Below are positions 33,267 through 48,163 of a DNA stretch of 64,000 nucleotides, in pieces. The notes beneath the pieces were generated by a model. The model was given only the letters and a program-made list of their open reading frames with translations. It had not been told where the DNA came from and made no database searches. Positions within the stretch are counted from its first letter, which is position 1. Every line of letters begins with the position of its first letter. The stretch is from Corynespora cassiicola. Taxonomy: Eukaryota; Ascomycota; Dothideomycetes; Pleosporales; Corynesporascaceae. Position numbers and translations under genes: made by a program. The DNA is taken from contig JAEUWY010000001.1 in NCBI GenBank assembly GCA_022059125.1, positions 3,472,001 to 3,536,000 of the forward strand, read 5' to 3'.

Positions 33267-34584
33267 ATGGTTGAAAGCTACCAAAAGCAACTGAACGAGG
33301 TGGGTTGGAGCTTGTGTACCATTTCCATGCTTGTGGTAGCAGGGCGGTGCTATTGTCGGCTGGTAGCACTGAAGCGTTTCGGTTGGGACGATGCTTTCAT
33401 GGTATTTGCAATGGTAAGTTCTCTCTTACAACCAGTTTTGCGCTCCATTAACTAACAATCCCCAGGCTTCTGGAGTTGCTTGCGCGGCGCTGGTCTCTGC
33501 GGGGGTAAAATACGGGTTTGGACTTCACCTTCTCGATATTAAAAGCGATCACGACCGTGAGCAGGCTCTAAAGTATACATTCATCGCACCTGCAATCTCG
33601 ATCGTCGCATCTACCGCAGGGAAAATTTCCATGGTGTTTTTCTTGATCCGATTACTTGGTTCGTCGGCAAAAGCAATCCACCGGTGGATACTATATACTG
33701 TCACCTTCATCATGGTCGGATTAAATATATTTATAATTGGTGTCTTACTCGGAAATTGTACACCAATGGAGAAGACATGGAAGCCTGCTACGCCTGGCAA
33801 GTGCTTGCCTTCTGGGTATCTAGAGTATGGCGGCCGAATTCAAGCAATCTGGAACGCCATTATGGATCTAGTAACGGCATTTTTCCCTGCCTATATGGTA
33901 TGGCGTCTGCAAATGAAGAACAGCACCAAATGGGGTCTGACTTTTCTCATGGGGGGCGGTGTCTTGTGAGTTCATCGGCAAGATAGAAGAATGCCTTATC
34001 CTAGATGCTAACAGGTTTTCAGTGCAGCGGCAGCTACTTTGGTCAAGGTATGGTACATGCGCGACCTGACAAAGCTGGCTGATGTGACCTATGCCTGGGG
34101 TCCTATAGCTATCTGGTACATGGCGGAAATTTATGTCCTTATAATTGCTGGTACCATTCCCACCCTTAAGCCTATCTGGTCGAAGATACGAGGACAACTC
34201 CCATCGGTCACCTCATACGCGCGCTACAAGGACCGTTCATCCAAATATCCGTACGATAGCTCTACTGGCGGCGCCGACAATACAGTCGGGTCAAAGACGT
34301 CAAAGGGACTTGGGTCTCAAGGACGCCCAGGGGATGTCACAATTGCGCTGAACGAAATAGATAACATCACACGAGCGGGCACATCAGGAAGTCTAGAGAG
34401 CATACTTCAAAGGGTTCAGTCGCCGACAGGTCCCAGCACAACCACGACAAGCGTGAATGAGCAGCCACCAAGCTCACAAGGGAATCCAGAGAGATCACAA
34501 AACCCTACAATAGTGGTGGAAAGGAAATTCAGCATAAGCTATCATGAAACTAAGACCACGGGTCCTGATTGTAGGTTTCCTTGA
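33267..34584 (+). CDS. fungal rhodopsin-domain (PTH11-like) seven-transmembrane protein
   Basis: Three exons (33267-33413, 33466-33965, 34023-34584) give 402 aa. About seven hydrophobic helices span residues 10-300. Features of the fungal rhodopsin-like integral membrane family are WDDAFMVFAM after helix 2, GFGLHLLDIK, a KISMVFFLIRLLG helix and the NCTPMEKTW loop followed by GKCLPSGY. The third exon ends helix 7 with IAIWYMAEIYVLIIAGTIPTL and then a serine/threonine-rich cytoplasmic tail of about 110 residues. The last acceptor (34022) follows a TTTTC tract and gives the alanine-rich join in frame. Such proteins are thought to sense surface or nutrient cues; there is no retinal-lysine evidence, and the function here is unknown. 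Confidence 0.87.
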
Positions 34585-35909
34585 CATGAGTCGACGCTTC
34601 TCTAAGGAGAACCGAATCAAGGCATGGTTCTACCTCAAGTGAAATGGATTGTCGTTCTTTAATTCTGCGGCCTTTAATCTGTGAGGGCCGTTTCGTTTGT
34701 ACAGCACAGAATTAGAAAATTTGTAATTAGCGAGGGATAGTTTGCCGACAGTCTATTTTCTTCTTCGGCCCTGCAATACTGTAAGATTAGCGACCCGGAC
34801 CATGTTCTAAAGGAATTTATCTTTCGTCATCTTAGCGTCAAGAAAGAAAAATCGGCAATGAAAATCGATGATTAACCGCAAATTATAGAATTTAGTAACG
34901 CACTGTTTTGATTACACCTGTCGGCGCAAAAGCTTGGCTTGCACTTTCCCATGACGCTTTGAACTGATCTGCTACCTGAATCAGCACAGTGAATTTCTTC
35001 TGCGCAGGTACACGTATTGTGCATGCATGCCCAACGAATCTACCAATCGGCGCAAAAGCCAGCCTTCAACGACAAAAAACACGCATATCGCTCTTACTAC
35101 CCCAATAATCCAAACGTTAGCCACTCGTATCTCGGAGAAAAAAAAACATCTCAGGATGAAATACCCGGGCGAATGAAATGACACACATACTCGACCCCAT
35201 AAGAAAGCATAACACTGCAAGCCCCCTGAAAACTCCTATCATAATTTCCATCCTATTGTGCTCTATTTCTTTTGTTTAAAGTGATCGACGCCGTCTCGTC
35301 CGCCCTCATCATCCCATGCAACTGCCTGTTTCCGTATCCGCGCTTCCCCGCTCGTACTCAAATCGGTCAACTCCCCTTTAGTACGGATCCAGTAAAGCAG
35401 ACCTACGCTTTGCTCCCGCTTTCCCCAACCAATCTAAATTTTCAACACCCGGCTAGTGTTCACGAATAGATTACCTTCTGCCTGAAGCTGTTTCAATGTT
35501 CAATGACTAAAAACTAGAAAGCTAGAGCTTTGCGAAGATAAACCGAAAGGGCTTACCTTGGGCCATTACTCTAGCGGACTTGGGTTAACTCTTTTCAGCA
35601 TTATATTCAAAAATTAAAAGTACTTTGAATTTTGTCCGGGAAAAATATTTTAGAGGCTCGGGAAAAGACATAGTCTTTCTCGTTGTACGAGAAAACGAGA
35701 CTATAAAAGTAAATTGAACGCTAGTAAATGACGAATATTCCCTTCCTTAGCTTTCAACATGGCTCTCCCTTTATCGTAAGCTCTTTCGTAAGGTTATTGT
35801 ATGGAGTACTTCGTGCATATTGACTATGATGTTGATTGTCCGTCGAATTTCTCGGATATTCACTTTCATCTTGGCCATTGACAACATGCTCTGAATAAGC
35901 CTTATCCAT
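34585..35909. other. intergenic region
   Basis: 1.3 kb of moderately AT-rich sequence between the rhodopsin-like gene and the 3' end of the HET gene. Open frames are short and have no recognisable content. Confidence 0.5.
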
Positions 35910-37454
35910 TCAATCAGTCACAGAGCAGGGACCAACCAATATCCATCTATCTCTACCTTTCTCTACCACTCTCAGCACAAAGGGAACGTAACATCCTTTG
36001 AGAATAACCACTTGATCTCCTCCTGTCGTCTCTGGCCCCGCTCCAAGGTAACCCAAATCTGTGGCAAATATATGCCGACCGGACAATACATGACGGATGT
36101 AGAAAGCCAACACATGGTCATAATAGTCGAGACTCTCTTCATACGAACAGACCATGGGTATTGCCGACTTTGGATCAGCTCTGTCAATGCTGATTGTGCC
36201 AGCGAGGGTTTTTCTAAATTCAGCCGAACAAGAACCTGTTCGCAATTCCTTCGTACTTTTTAGAATAGTATTAGTATCCTTGCAGACTGCCGCCGGCTCA
36301 GTCTTGAGGCTATCAAAAAAAAAGTCCATGCCGTAGAGTCGATTCCAAAGGCTTCCTGGATTGGAAAGAAAAGAGGGGTTTCGTCGATCACTATCTGACT
36401 GCAAGCCAGCGGCCTCAAGGAGGGTCGAATTACCGCTTAGAACGTGTTTGAGAACCACCTCGCTTATAACTTCCTTGAAACCCAAAGTATAGTCGGGAAT
36501 AATCGGGAGTTTGTCTTCTGCCACATCCAGAATAGAGTAGATTCGATCGCGAGGGTCCGTGCATTTACAATGATCAAAATCCAGGGTATACTGAAGCAGT
36601 GCGAAGAAGGTGGTTTGCCTATTCTTTTTTTTATGAAATTCGTGAAGATCGAAGCGGTACCATGCCCGGAGGATATAGGCTTCTGCGAATGCGACACGTG
36701 CTCTTTCTTTCTCTGGGATCGTTTCTTGTAATGCTCGAGAGCCTTGACATTGATGCATGGCCACTACAACTGCTTTCATCAGAGTCCCGTAGCTTACTCT
36801 ATCCATACCAGTATAGAATATCAGATCGTTAGCGGGTGCGCATTCCTGTATGGTCCAGGCTCGCTCAAACCACTCTTCATTGAAAAAAGCTTCATCAACT
36901 TCCAATCAACGCCTGAAGCACATGATTTGAGAATCTCGACGTCCATCTCTCCCATCCCCCCCCCTGGTTGGAAATGAGAAATCTGGCATCCCAAATAATG
37001 GAAAGTGGTTTCAAATCCTCTCGAAGACTTCAAAGATTTGGGAGTAATCCTTAGCGCCCAGCCGCACAGCGACCTCTGTAGCTTTGCGATAGATGTTGCC
37101 CATCTGCGCAACTTGGTGTCCTCGCTCTTGTAAGCTGTGTTGATTGATACAAATGGCATCAACCCATAACATTCGAGATTTGTCTTCGGACCTCAAGGCG
37201 CGTAGAGCACCGTCCAGGCTCGTACTTTTGGGTATGTCCGCTGGATGTTTGATTTCCGTGATAAGTTTGGGGAATGATTGGGGCCCCCAAACGTAGGACA
37301 GAGCCTCATAGACGGGTGCCTCGTTGATACGACTCGGAACGATCTTACACGTTAGTGGTGCTCCAGGTGCCCCGGGAAGTACTTCCAGAAGACGTATTGA
37401 ATCCTCATGCTCCAAGGGACGGTAATCGTAGGTACTTTTAGGAGCGTGTTCCAT
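35910..37454 (-). pseudogene. HET-domain heterokaryon-incompatibility gene, apparently broken
   Basis: The N-terminal part (37454-37014) encodes a HET domain start: YEALSYVWGP, RMLWVDAICINQ and MGNIYRKATEVAVRLGA. The C-terminal part (36905-35910) continues with EEWFERAWTIQE, DPRDRIYSILDVA and a C-terminal tail of about 250 residues. Both parts lie in the same frame, but TGA stops at 37011-37013 and 36906-36908 bracket about 100 bp where coding seems to move to another frame. I found no GT-AG intron that restores the frame. A run of nine C residues (36956-36964 on the plus strand) in this stretch is a candidate indel or sequencing error. HET proteins trigger cell death after non-self recognition and are often polymorphic or inactive. 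The alternative is an intact gene with a non-canonical intron. Confidence 0.6.
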
Positions 37455-39097
37455 GGCTGGATATCGAAAGTGCCCTCGTGCAGATATTTGCTGTTGGATT
37501 CAGGTATGGTGATTCTGTCGGATGACACTGGGAGCCTAGAGGGCCGTCAGCGATGCGGGGCATCTGATCTCGTGGCTGAGCAGCCAAGAGCAAGGCCTGC
37601 CGTGGCACAATTTCAGCCTTACGTCCATTTTTGCCACTTTTAGATCAACCAGATTTCTAGGATGATGACCTATCATACATTCTAATAATATAGAGCTTCA
37701 AAGGAAGATAATAGATTGAGATTGAATCTGCAAAAATCAGGCTGTACATGGTATGTGCAGCTCAAGCGTAGGATGACTAAGCCTACCGCATCTGGAGAAC
37801 CCCCGCAACACCCTATGGCTTGCTCATACCGCTGAACGAATGATAAATATGAACAGTAAGAAGGTTAATAGAGTCTAGGATGATTTTAAAAGGTACCCGC
37901 ATCCGAGGTCCAAGGCCTCTATATTCAACACACGTCGTGATACGACACCGCCCGGCCGAGTTTACAAGGGACGTGTCTTAGTTATGTAATCGTTCTATTT
38001 TCTTTGAGGAAGAAAAAGGTAGGTACAAGAATGAGCAAGAATGTGTAAGTTTCGGTTTTAGGGAGCTTTGTTTTTCTCGCACTTTGGCAACAGTCCTTAG
38101 TCTCTTCACACTCTAAAGTGCTAGTAGTTCTAGGGGTGTTGCTCGCGAGTTTAGGAGTATTGTCACTTGAACGTCAGCAGATCAGACACATCTAGATTGA
38201 CAGCCCTATTGAAACAATGATGAACAGGAAATTAATCTTCCAAAATTTACCACTAATCAAAATGCCTCTTGGGTGACACTCAACTTGCGGTCTAGCTCTT
38301 TCTGGGCGGTGGACGCAAAGCGCCTACAGGCCCATCTACTCATCCTCAAGACCTACGGAATCCAAATCCAATAAAACCAACAAAAAACTGACGCCAGCAG
38401 GCCGCCAAAAATGGCTAAACTACATGACCTCGCAGGCTAATCTTCCGTCCCGCACCGCCAATATCAGCCTCAACCGCACCTGACCTTCCCAAACAAGAAG
38501 ACACCCATTGCCCCAAAATCCTCTTGGACTAGAAGGAAAAAAAAACCTAAATCCCCGAGACATACTATCCTAAAAACCAAGCTATCTTGGACAACTAGCC
38601 ACACGTGCAACCATAAGTCAGGCTGACTGAGCACAAAAGTGGACCCTTGGGGCCCGTTACCAAACACCGCATCGGGCCTAGCGCGAGGTACCGCCGCAAC
38701 GCCAGCCCCGAGCAGCGCTCGTATCGTCACTATATCCACGTGCTAGTGCGATGGTATAGATTGGGGTGGAGAGCATAGTAAGCGGGTGTACCCGCGTATA
38801 CGTGTTTGGGCGATGGGAGGCTGACGGGCTAGCGGGCACAACGGGCGCTTGGCTTGGCTTGGGGAGGGAGGTGGTGCTGGCGGTGTGAGAGGGGAGGGTG
38901 GGTATTTTGGGGCTATACGGAGGGAAGAGGGTGATTGAATGCTTGGGTTTACGCTTGGGGTGAGGTCTGGGCTGGGATATCGAGGTGCGAGGATGGAGTA
39001 TAAAAAGCTCACGTCCTGCTTTGGCTTTTTATTCATCCCGCCAGCTCCAGCTTCAGTTCATTACAGGATCCATAACTACCCATCCGAAGATTCAAAA
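37455..39097. other. intergenic region
   Basis: 1.6 kb between the 5' end of the HET gene and the small secreted protein gene. I see no gene. The right end contains a TATA box for the secreted protein gene. Confidence 0.5.
38999..39006 (+). promoter_or_regulatory. TATA box of the small secreted protein gene
   Basis: TATAAAAA lies 92-99 bp upstream of the ATG at 39098. The position fits a core promoter with a leader of about 60-70 nt. Confidence 0.6.
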
Positions 39098-39507
39098 ATG
39101 CAGTTCTCAACCCTCGTCCTCGCCGCGGCTACCAGCCTGCTCTCCATCGCCTCCGCAGGCCAGGTCAACTTTTACTCGGACACCAACTGCCAAAACTACA
39201 TTGGCGAAGCCCACCCGGGAGGATACCAAACGACTGGGTATGCAATTAGCCCTTGCTTTTCTTTCCCAACCTTCCTCTCATTTCTTCCCGATTCTAACAA
39301 GGACTTTCCAGTGGCCCGGCAGGCTCCTTCTCGGCCCTCTGGGTGAACTACGACCAGCCTTGCAGCCGCACCTGTGGCCCCATGATCATCTGCGGCGATT
39401 CCAACTGCAGCCGTCGGCGGGCGGTGGGCACGGGCCAGTGCGTGACATTCAACACGGGCGTGTGGGCGCGCAACGGGTGCGGGCAGGACATGTGCGGCAA
39501 TGCTTAG
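39098..39507 (+). CDS. small secreted cysteine-rich protein, candidate effector
   Basis: Two exons (39098-39237 and 39312-39507) give 111 aa; the 74-nt intron splits a glycine codon. Residues 1-20 are a clear signal peptide ending ASA before GQVNFYSD. The mature part has eight cysteines (31, 64, 68, 74, 79, 90, 103, 108), enough for four disulfides, with no other hydrophobic segment. The N-terminal FYSD-x-NC pattern recurs in uncharacterised fungal small secreted proteins as I recall them. It belongs to the size and cysteine class of apoplastic effectors or surface-active proteins. It is not a hydrophobin because the adjacent-cysteine pattern is missing. The gene stands alone with its own TATA box, and its 3' end faces LYS1. 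Confidence 0.8.
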
Positions 39508-39796
39508 ACGGGACGGATGAGTTGCTGCAGTCGTATGACCGATGGGGTGGAGAGGAAAAGCTGGGAAATGTACACGAACGAAGGGCAGGTACCGGCAAGT
39601 AATGTAATGTGCACATGAAAAAGCTTTCAAAAAACATTGGGCATCAAAACACTGCCCTGATACACGGGCTCTTAACATTTCTTCATGCGTCATATGGCCC
39701 CTCCGAGATATTCCTTCCCTCCAACGCCATTTTTCTAACCAAATATTTCCAAACCATTTTAATTCTTTGGTATCACATTAAACATGCCTCATTCAT

Positions 39797-41754
<1,958 letters not shown>

Positions 41755-44330
41755 ATGCCGCCAAAGCGAGACAGCCACGCTCCCGCGACTCCCAGCCAGC
41801 TGCGCGAGGTCCATCTGCCCTCCGAAGGCTCTGTCTCGCCCGACGACACCATGCGCAGCCGCCCGTCCTTCTACGACCATGACGACGGTGCCCAGCCTCA
41901 CGCCTCGAGCAGCACCAGCCCGCCGCACCACCTCGACCTCTCGGCCGGCGGCATCGTGCCCCCCACCGACCGCTCGTCGGTGCACTCGACGCGCGAGAAC
42001 GCTCCGCCCGAGCTTGCTGGCGGCAGCAGCGACGCCGACCTCGAGCCCACGGTGCGCTCGCGCCTCTTGGGCAACCACCAGCACCACCAGCACCACCAGC
42101 ACCAGCACTGGGACGCCGCGTCCGACTGCAACAATGAGCAGTGCAACCACGGCACCATGTCGCCCCGCCCGTGGACCCACAGGAGCTACGGCAGCTTCAA
42201 CTCCGAGCTGGGCTTTGGCGGCCGCTATCCGGGCAGTCCAGACTCGCCCGTCGACGACAGCTCCGACGTTGCCCACGCCCTGCTGGGAGACGCCTTCGCA
42301 GACGGTGTGCTCGGCGGCGGGCCCGGCCAGAAGATGAGCACCACGCGCTTCCTCGCCGAGCGCAACGGCATCCGCCACAAGAGGGCCATGTACCTGGCCT
42401 ACTACATTCCCATCTTTAACTGGGCCCGCCAGTACAAATGGCGATATTTCAAGGGCGACTTTGTGTCGGCCCTGACCATGGCCTCGTTCTACATCCCCAT
42501 GGCCCTCTCGTACGCCTCCAACCTCGGCCATCTGCCGCCCGTCCACGGCCTGTACAGCTTCGCAATCAACCCGCTCATCTACGGCATCCTGGGCTCCTGC
42601 CCGCTCATGGTCGTGGGTCCCGAAGCGCCTGGCTCTCTACTCACCGGCGAGGTAGTCCGCGAGAATATCAAAAAGGGCACGAGCGGAGACGAAGACGGCG
42701 CCCTCAATGCAGAGATTGCTGGAATCGTGACGTGCTTGGCCGGAGCCTTCATCTTCATTGCGGGACTTTTCCGCCTCGGATTCCTGGACAACGTCTTGAG
42801 CCGTCCGTTTCTGCGAGGTTTCATCAGTGCCATTGGCGTCGTCATTTTCGTGGACCAGCTGATCCCAGAAATGGGCTTGGCCAAGCTCGCCGCTGACCAG
42901 GTGTCGCACGGCAGCTGTCTCGACAAGCTCGTATTCCTCGTGCGCAACATCCACAATGCCCATGGCTTGACTTGCGCCGTGTCTTTTACCGCTTTTGGCA
43001 TCATCATGTTCTTTAGGTACGTACTGCTCCCACTTGCTCATGCACAACCAGCTCACGGTGGTGCAGGGAAATGAAGAAGAGGCTACAGTCAAGATACCCG
43101 TCGGTCGCCTACATTCCCGACCGATTCGTCGTCGTCGTCTTGTCCGCCATTTTCGCTTGGCGGTTCCGCCTGGATGAACAGGGCCTCGCCATCCTGGGCG
43201 ACGTCAAGTCGAGCGGCAGGATCTTTTCCGTCCACTTCCCCTTCCAGGCATCGCACCTCAAGTATGCGTCTGACGCCATCAACACAGCTCTCATCATCGC
43301 CCTTCTCGGCTTCTTCGAGTCCTCGGTGGCTGCCAAATCCCTGGGCAGCGGAGACCGGACCAAGGACGGCGTGCATATGCCATTGAGCGCAAACCGTGAG
43401 CTGATCGCCCTGGGCACTGCCAACATCACGGGCGGCCTGTTCATGGCACTTCCCGCCTTTGGCGGCTACGGCCGTTCCAAGGTCAACGCGTCCACGGGAG
43501 GTCTGACCCCCATGAGCTCGATCCTGCTCTCGTTCATCACCATTCTCTGCACCGTCTTCATGCTTCCCTACTTTTACTACCTCCCCAAGGGCGTCTTGTG
43601 CGCCATGGTCTCGGTCGTGGCCTACTCGCTCATCGAGGAAGCCCCGCACGACATCAAGTTTTTCTGGCGCATCCGCGGGTGGTCCGAGTTGGCATTGATG
43701 GGCGTCATCTTCGTCGTTACCATCTTCTGGGATCTGAAGCGTGGCATCGGCGTCGGCATCGGCTTGTCCATTCTGCGTCTTATCAAGCATTCGACCCGCC
43801 CGCGCATCCAGATCCTGGGACGCGTCCCTGGCACCACGGACAAGTTCGCCAACGCCGAGATTGACCCCGGAAGCTTAGAGTTCATCGAGGGCTGCCTGAT
43901 CGTCAAGATCCCCGAGCCTCTGACCTTTGCCAACACGGGCAATCTCCGAAACCGCCTGAAGCGTCTCGAGGACCACGGAACCAACGCCGCGCATCCTGCC
44001 CTCCCCCGCGTGCGGCGCGAAGAGAACAACAAGAACATCATCTTTGATGTGCACGGCGTCACGTCGCTCGACGGTGCGGGCGCGCAGGTGCTGTCCGAGA
44101 TTGTCGAGTCGTACCGGAAGCGGGACGTCAAGGTCTTCTTCTGCAGGATCCCCGGCGAGAGGTCGCCCGTGTGGCGGCTGTTCGAGACGAGCGGCATCGT
44201 CGAGCTGTGCGGGGGTCGCCGGCACTTTGTCAAGTCGGTCGAGGAGGCTCTTCGCATGACGGAGCTGGAGCGACTGACGGAGGAGTTTGGCAGCTCGGCG
44301 GAGGGCTCGCGAGCCGCGTCGAGGGGGTAG
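41755..44330 (+). CDS. SulP-family transporter with STAS domain, Vsb1/YGR125W-like
   Basis: Two exons (41755-43016 and 43067-44330) give 841 aa; the intron is 50 nt. An N-terminal hydrophilic tail of about 200 residues, rich in serine, histidine and acidic residues, is followed by about eleven membrane segments. Family marks are FVSALTMASFYIPMALSYA, NLGHLPPVHGLYSFAINPL and the GPEAPGSLLTGE loop. The STAS domain occupies roughly residues 680-820 (NNKNIIFDVHGVTSLDGAG). SulP members move sulfate or other anions. This long-tailed subtype recalls yeast Vsb1/YGR125W, a vacuolar protein needed for basic amino acid storage; that subgroup call is from memory. Divergence from LYS1 makes a lysine or arginine storage role attractive. 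Confidence 0.88.
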
Positions 44331-46176
44331 GCGATGTCCAAGTTTATGTTTCCAAGCATTGCATTTTGGAGTTTTGGACGGGGGAAGAGCACGGTAGAAA
44401 AGCATGGATCGGATTTATACTACACAGCCCAGCAACGTATGCCGCACGAGACTAGCATTTGCCATATAGACAGCGATTTAACGTATGAAGACATGTTTTT
44501 CCCGCCTCGATTCATCATGCTGGCTTTTTTTTTTCTTCTTCCTCTCCTTTTGTTTTCCATCTTCTGTCTGGACGCCTCTGTCTGCCGTGGCTCTCGGCCC
44601 GTCCATCCCAACCCTCCCCGTGATGCCCAGGCCTGGCCATGCACCCGCCTACCCGCTGCATCGGGCCTGTCAGGCGCACGACTCGGAGAGGTGTGTGAGC
44701 ACCATCCCAACACAACACAACCCGCTTTTCCCCCAGCCGTTTCGAGAGTGAGAGAGAAAAAAAAACGGAGGTGGGGCCCCGGTTTTTTCCCGCGCCCGTG
44801 TCATGGCGCTACCGCCGTCACCATGAAACTTGCACTCCACCGTAGTCCACGGACGCGGTGCTGGGTGCGGGAACAGGGATGGGGCCAGCATCACCGCCGC
44901 GTACATGTCTTCCACCCGCATAGTATGGCCTAGTATGGAATGGAGTAGGAAACGTGCTATCGGGGTTTCCGAATCTGGATGCGGGGTTTTTTCTCTCTTC
45001 TTTTTTTCGTGGACGGGGGGGAGGAGGGAAGGAAGGAAACGTCCCTGAGTCCTCCGACGGGCAGGGTAGGGCAGGCCGGATTTCTCCGCGGGGAGTGCGG
45101 GGAGGCATACATGGCGATAGCGGCATGTGTTAAGACGGGGCGGCCTCGAGGCGTTCAGGCGGGGGCTTGGGTCCGGCCGAGCGAGCAGAGAGATGCCGTG
45201 TGCTGGGTTGGTCAGATGTGATGGAACCATGCAGATGCGTGCTAGAGCGCCGATCCATCCTTTTGATGCCGTCCCTATGATGCACCACGGCGGGAGCAGC
45301 GAGTGCGGCGATGCGATGGACGGGCGGCATGCCTATATCTTTTACTCCACCACCAAGACACGCGAGCCGTGAGGTCGAGGGGAATATGTCTGTCGCATGG
45401 GTATACATGTATACACCTGCACACCCAGCATGGGGAAAACAAAAGACAACGTCACGAGCATGCGCCAGGCAAGCAAGCAAGCAAGCAAAAGCTTTTCCAA
45501 GACGCCTTGTCCGCGCGCTAGCCCATTGCTTAGCGAATCTTAGCTGGCGGCGCCGGTACGCCACACTCTACCCCCCCCCGTTGCATCGTCGCACTGCTGG
45601 ACTCCCTAGCCGCCGTCTCCGCGAATGACAAGCGAGTGGGTATCCGACGATTGGAGGTGCTTTGAAGCGGGGTCGGGGCTTTTTCTGCTACCGCTGCTGG
45701 GGGAGCATGGGCTCGGCGGATGTCATTGCTCGTGTTGGGGAGAGGAATGTCCGCGTGCGCGGTGCGTGGGTCGGGGAGGATTGGGACTGGGGTCTAGGGA
45801 CTGGGGTCTGGGGTTGCGGGCTCGGGGTGACGCTGGCTGACGATTGGGAGGGTCGAGACGGAGAGGGTTGGTTTAAAAGGGGAGCCGGTGCGCGTGCTGA
45901 CGGCGAGAGCGCAAGAAGAGCTGCTCTGTCTAGACCTGCTCCATTCTTTGCTTTTTGGCGAGAAAGAGGGTGTTGGTCTAGGTCTAGAAATCTAGGCCTT
46001 TAATTCTTTTTCGAGGAACAGCTCTTATCGGTTCGTCCGTTGCTTCTCAGGGTCCTCGGACGAGGCGCTTTATTTCTTGCCTCGCCTCCCGTTTCTCTTC
46101 CATCCATCGTCCTGCTGAACTTCGGACTCCACCTCTTCTGGTCGATTGGAGAGCTTCGCTCAAACTGTTTTTCAAC
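44331..46176. other. long intergenic region, promoter of Jen1-like transporter
   Basis: 1.8 kb between the SulP stop and the Jen1-like start. GC-rich, with short homopolymer runs and no supported gene. Open frames on both strands overlap and have no domain. A long upstream region is in keeping with a carbon-regulated transporter. Confidence 0.5.
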
Positions 46177-47903
46177 ATGGACCCCGAAAAGCAGTCCCCC
46201 AAATACACAAACGATGTCTCCAGCCGCCATGGCAACATCGAAACACAGCACCTCTCCGTAGGCCGCTACTTCGCCACCCGCCTGCCCACCCTCAAGCCGC
46301 CCATGGCCAAGGTCTCAAACCCAATCTCTCTCCTGCGCCTTCTGAACAAGCAGCAATGGCTCTTCTTCCTCGTCGCCTTCGTCGCCTGGACATGGGATGC
46401 GTTTGACTTCTTCACCGTCTCGCTGACCGTCGAGGACCTGGCCGAGACGTTTGGAAAGACCAAAAAGGACATTACCTGGGGCATTACCTTGGTATTGATG
46501 CTGAGGTCGGTGGGCAGCATCATCTTCGGGCTCGCGGCCGATAGGTGGGGCAGGAAATGGCCGTTTGTGGTCAACAACGCCCTGTTCATTGTCCTGGAGC
46601 TGGGCACGGGGTTTTGTTCGACGTATGAGAGCTTCTTGGGCGTGAGGGCGCTGTTTGGAATTGCCATGGGTGGATTGTACGGCAATGCTGCGGCGACTGG
46701 TGAGTTTCTCTCTTTCTTTGGATCTGATTATCTGATGCCAAGGTTGCGTGCAAACAAGTATGCTGACGTAGGCACAGCACTCGAAGACTGCCCCGAAGAC
46801 GCGAGAGGTATCATCTCGGGTATGCTACAGCAAGGGTACGCATTTGGCTATCTTCTTGCTACGGTATTTGCGAGGGCCTTTGTGAACACGGTCGGACATG
46901 GCTGGAGGCCGGTAAGTCTGATCATACATAACCCACCTGCTGTCGAAATAAGAAACTCACATGATACCCGTGCACAGCTCTTCTGGTTCGGTGCGGGCCC
47001 GCCCCTCCTCATCATCATCTTCCGCCTCTGCCTTCCCGAGACCAACGCATACCTCGAACGCCAGCGCATTCGTGAGGCGACGCCCAATGCCGCCAAAGTT
47101 TTCATGCAAGAGGGAAAAGTCGCCCTGAGAAACCATTGGCTACTGCTGATCTACATGGTCCTGTTGATGGCCGGATTCAACTTTATGGTACGCTCCTCTC
47201 GGTCCGGTTCCAACTCCGAGCTCCTTAGCCCCCACTATTGCCCCCACAACACGGAGACAATCGTCGCTGACCTCGTGCCTAGTCCCATGGCTCCCAGGAC
47301 CTCTACCCTACCATGCTCTCCAATCAATACAACTTCTCACCCAATGCTGTGACCGTAACCCAAGTCGTCGCCAACCTCGGCGCAATGGCCGGCGGCACCC
47401 TTGTCGGCTACTGCTCCTCCATTTTCGGCCGCCGCTTCAGCATCATCGTCATGTGCGTCCTCGGAGGCGCCCTATTGTATCCCTACACCTTCGTCTCCAG
47501 CGAGAGAATCATGGCCGCCGCCTTTTTTGAGCAGTTTTGCGTCCAGGGCGCGTGGGGTGTCATCCCCATTCACCTCATGGAGCTTTCGCCTGGCAGCTTC
47601 AGGACGTTTGTTGTGGGCACGAGTTATCAGCTCGGAAATCTGGTGAGTTCAGCGAGTTCGACCATCGAGGCGACCATCGGGGAGAGGTTTCCGCTGCCGC
47701 CCAAGGGCAAGGTCGAGAGGTATCAGTACGGCAAGGTGATTTGCATCTTCATGGGGTGCGTGTTTGCCTATGTTATCTTGTTGACATTCGTTGGCCCGGA
47801 GTACCTGGGCAGGGACATGAGAGTTGGGGCGGATGGGGATATGGCCGAGGTGGCTCAGAAGGAGGGATTGAAAGGGGAAGTTAAGGAAGAGGAGAAGCTT
47901 TGA
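46177..47903 (+). CDS. Jen1-type monocarboxylate/proton symporter (SHS family, MFS)
   Basis: Four exons (46177-46699, 46778-46911, 46978-47187, 47283-47903) give 495 aa and about twelve membrane helices. The sialate:H+ symporter family includes yeast Jen1, which imports lactate and pyruvate at the plasma membrane. The diagnostic NXX(S/T)HX(S/T)QDXXXT motif is fully present (Asn287 to Thr299, NFMSHGSQDLYPT) and is rebuilt only when the third intron (47188-47282) is removed. This confirms the structure. WTWDAFDFFTVSL in helix 1 and ADRWGRKW in the loop 2-3 region are also typical. The C-terminal tail is rich in lysine and glutamate. No neighbour indicates a dedicated pathway; regulation by carbon source is expected from the family. 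Confidence 0.92.
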
Positions 47904-48163
47904 TTTCAGAAGATAAGATTGGAATGTAGAGAATCTGGTGGAATCTGGTGGAGCGCAATTCAACCCAGCAAAAAGTCAAAATGTAAATGATTCCGAGATT
48001 ACACACACCTAATTGCAGCAAAGTTGCAAGTCCAAATCTAGAATATTCCTACTTCTTTTAATTTTATTCTTCGAAGATTTCGACCGAGAACATGCCTAAC
48101 TATCCATCGCCTGTGATGGTGCGTATTAACCGTTGACGCCAAAGGTATCCTCACATATCCCCG

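Noticed and set aside
35910..37454. HET locus as two separate genes
   Set aside because: The C-terminal part lacks a credible start and continues the HET-domain order in the same frame, so one interrupted gene is simpler.
39196..39693. 165-codon minus-strand ORF over the small secreted protein
   Set aside because: The plus strand has a signal peptide, matched splice sites, eight cysteines and a TATA box; the antisense frame has none of these.
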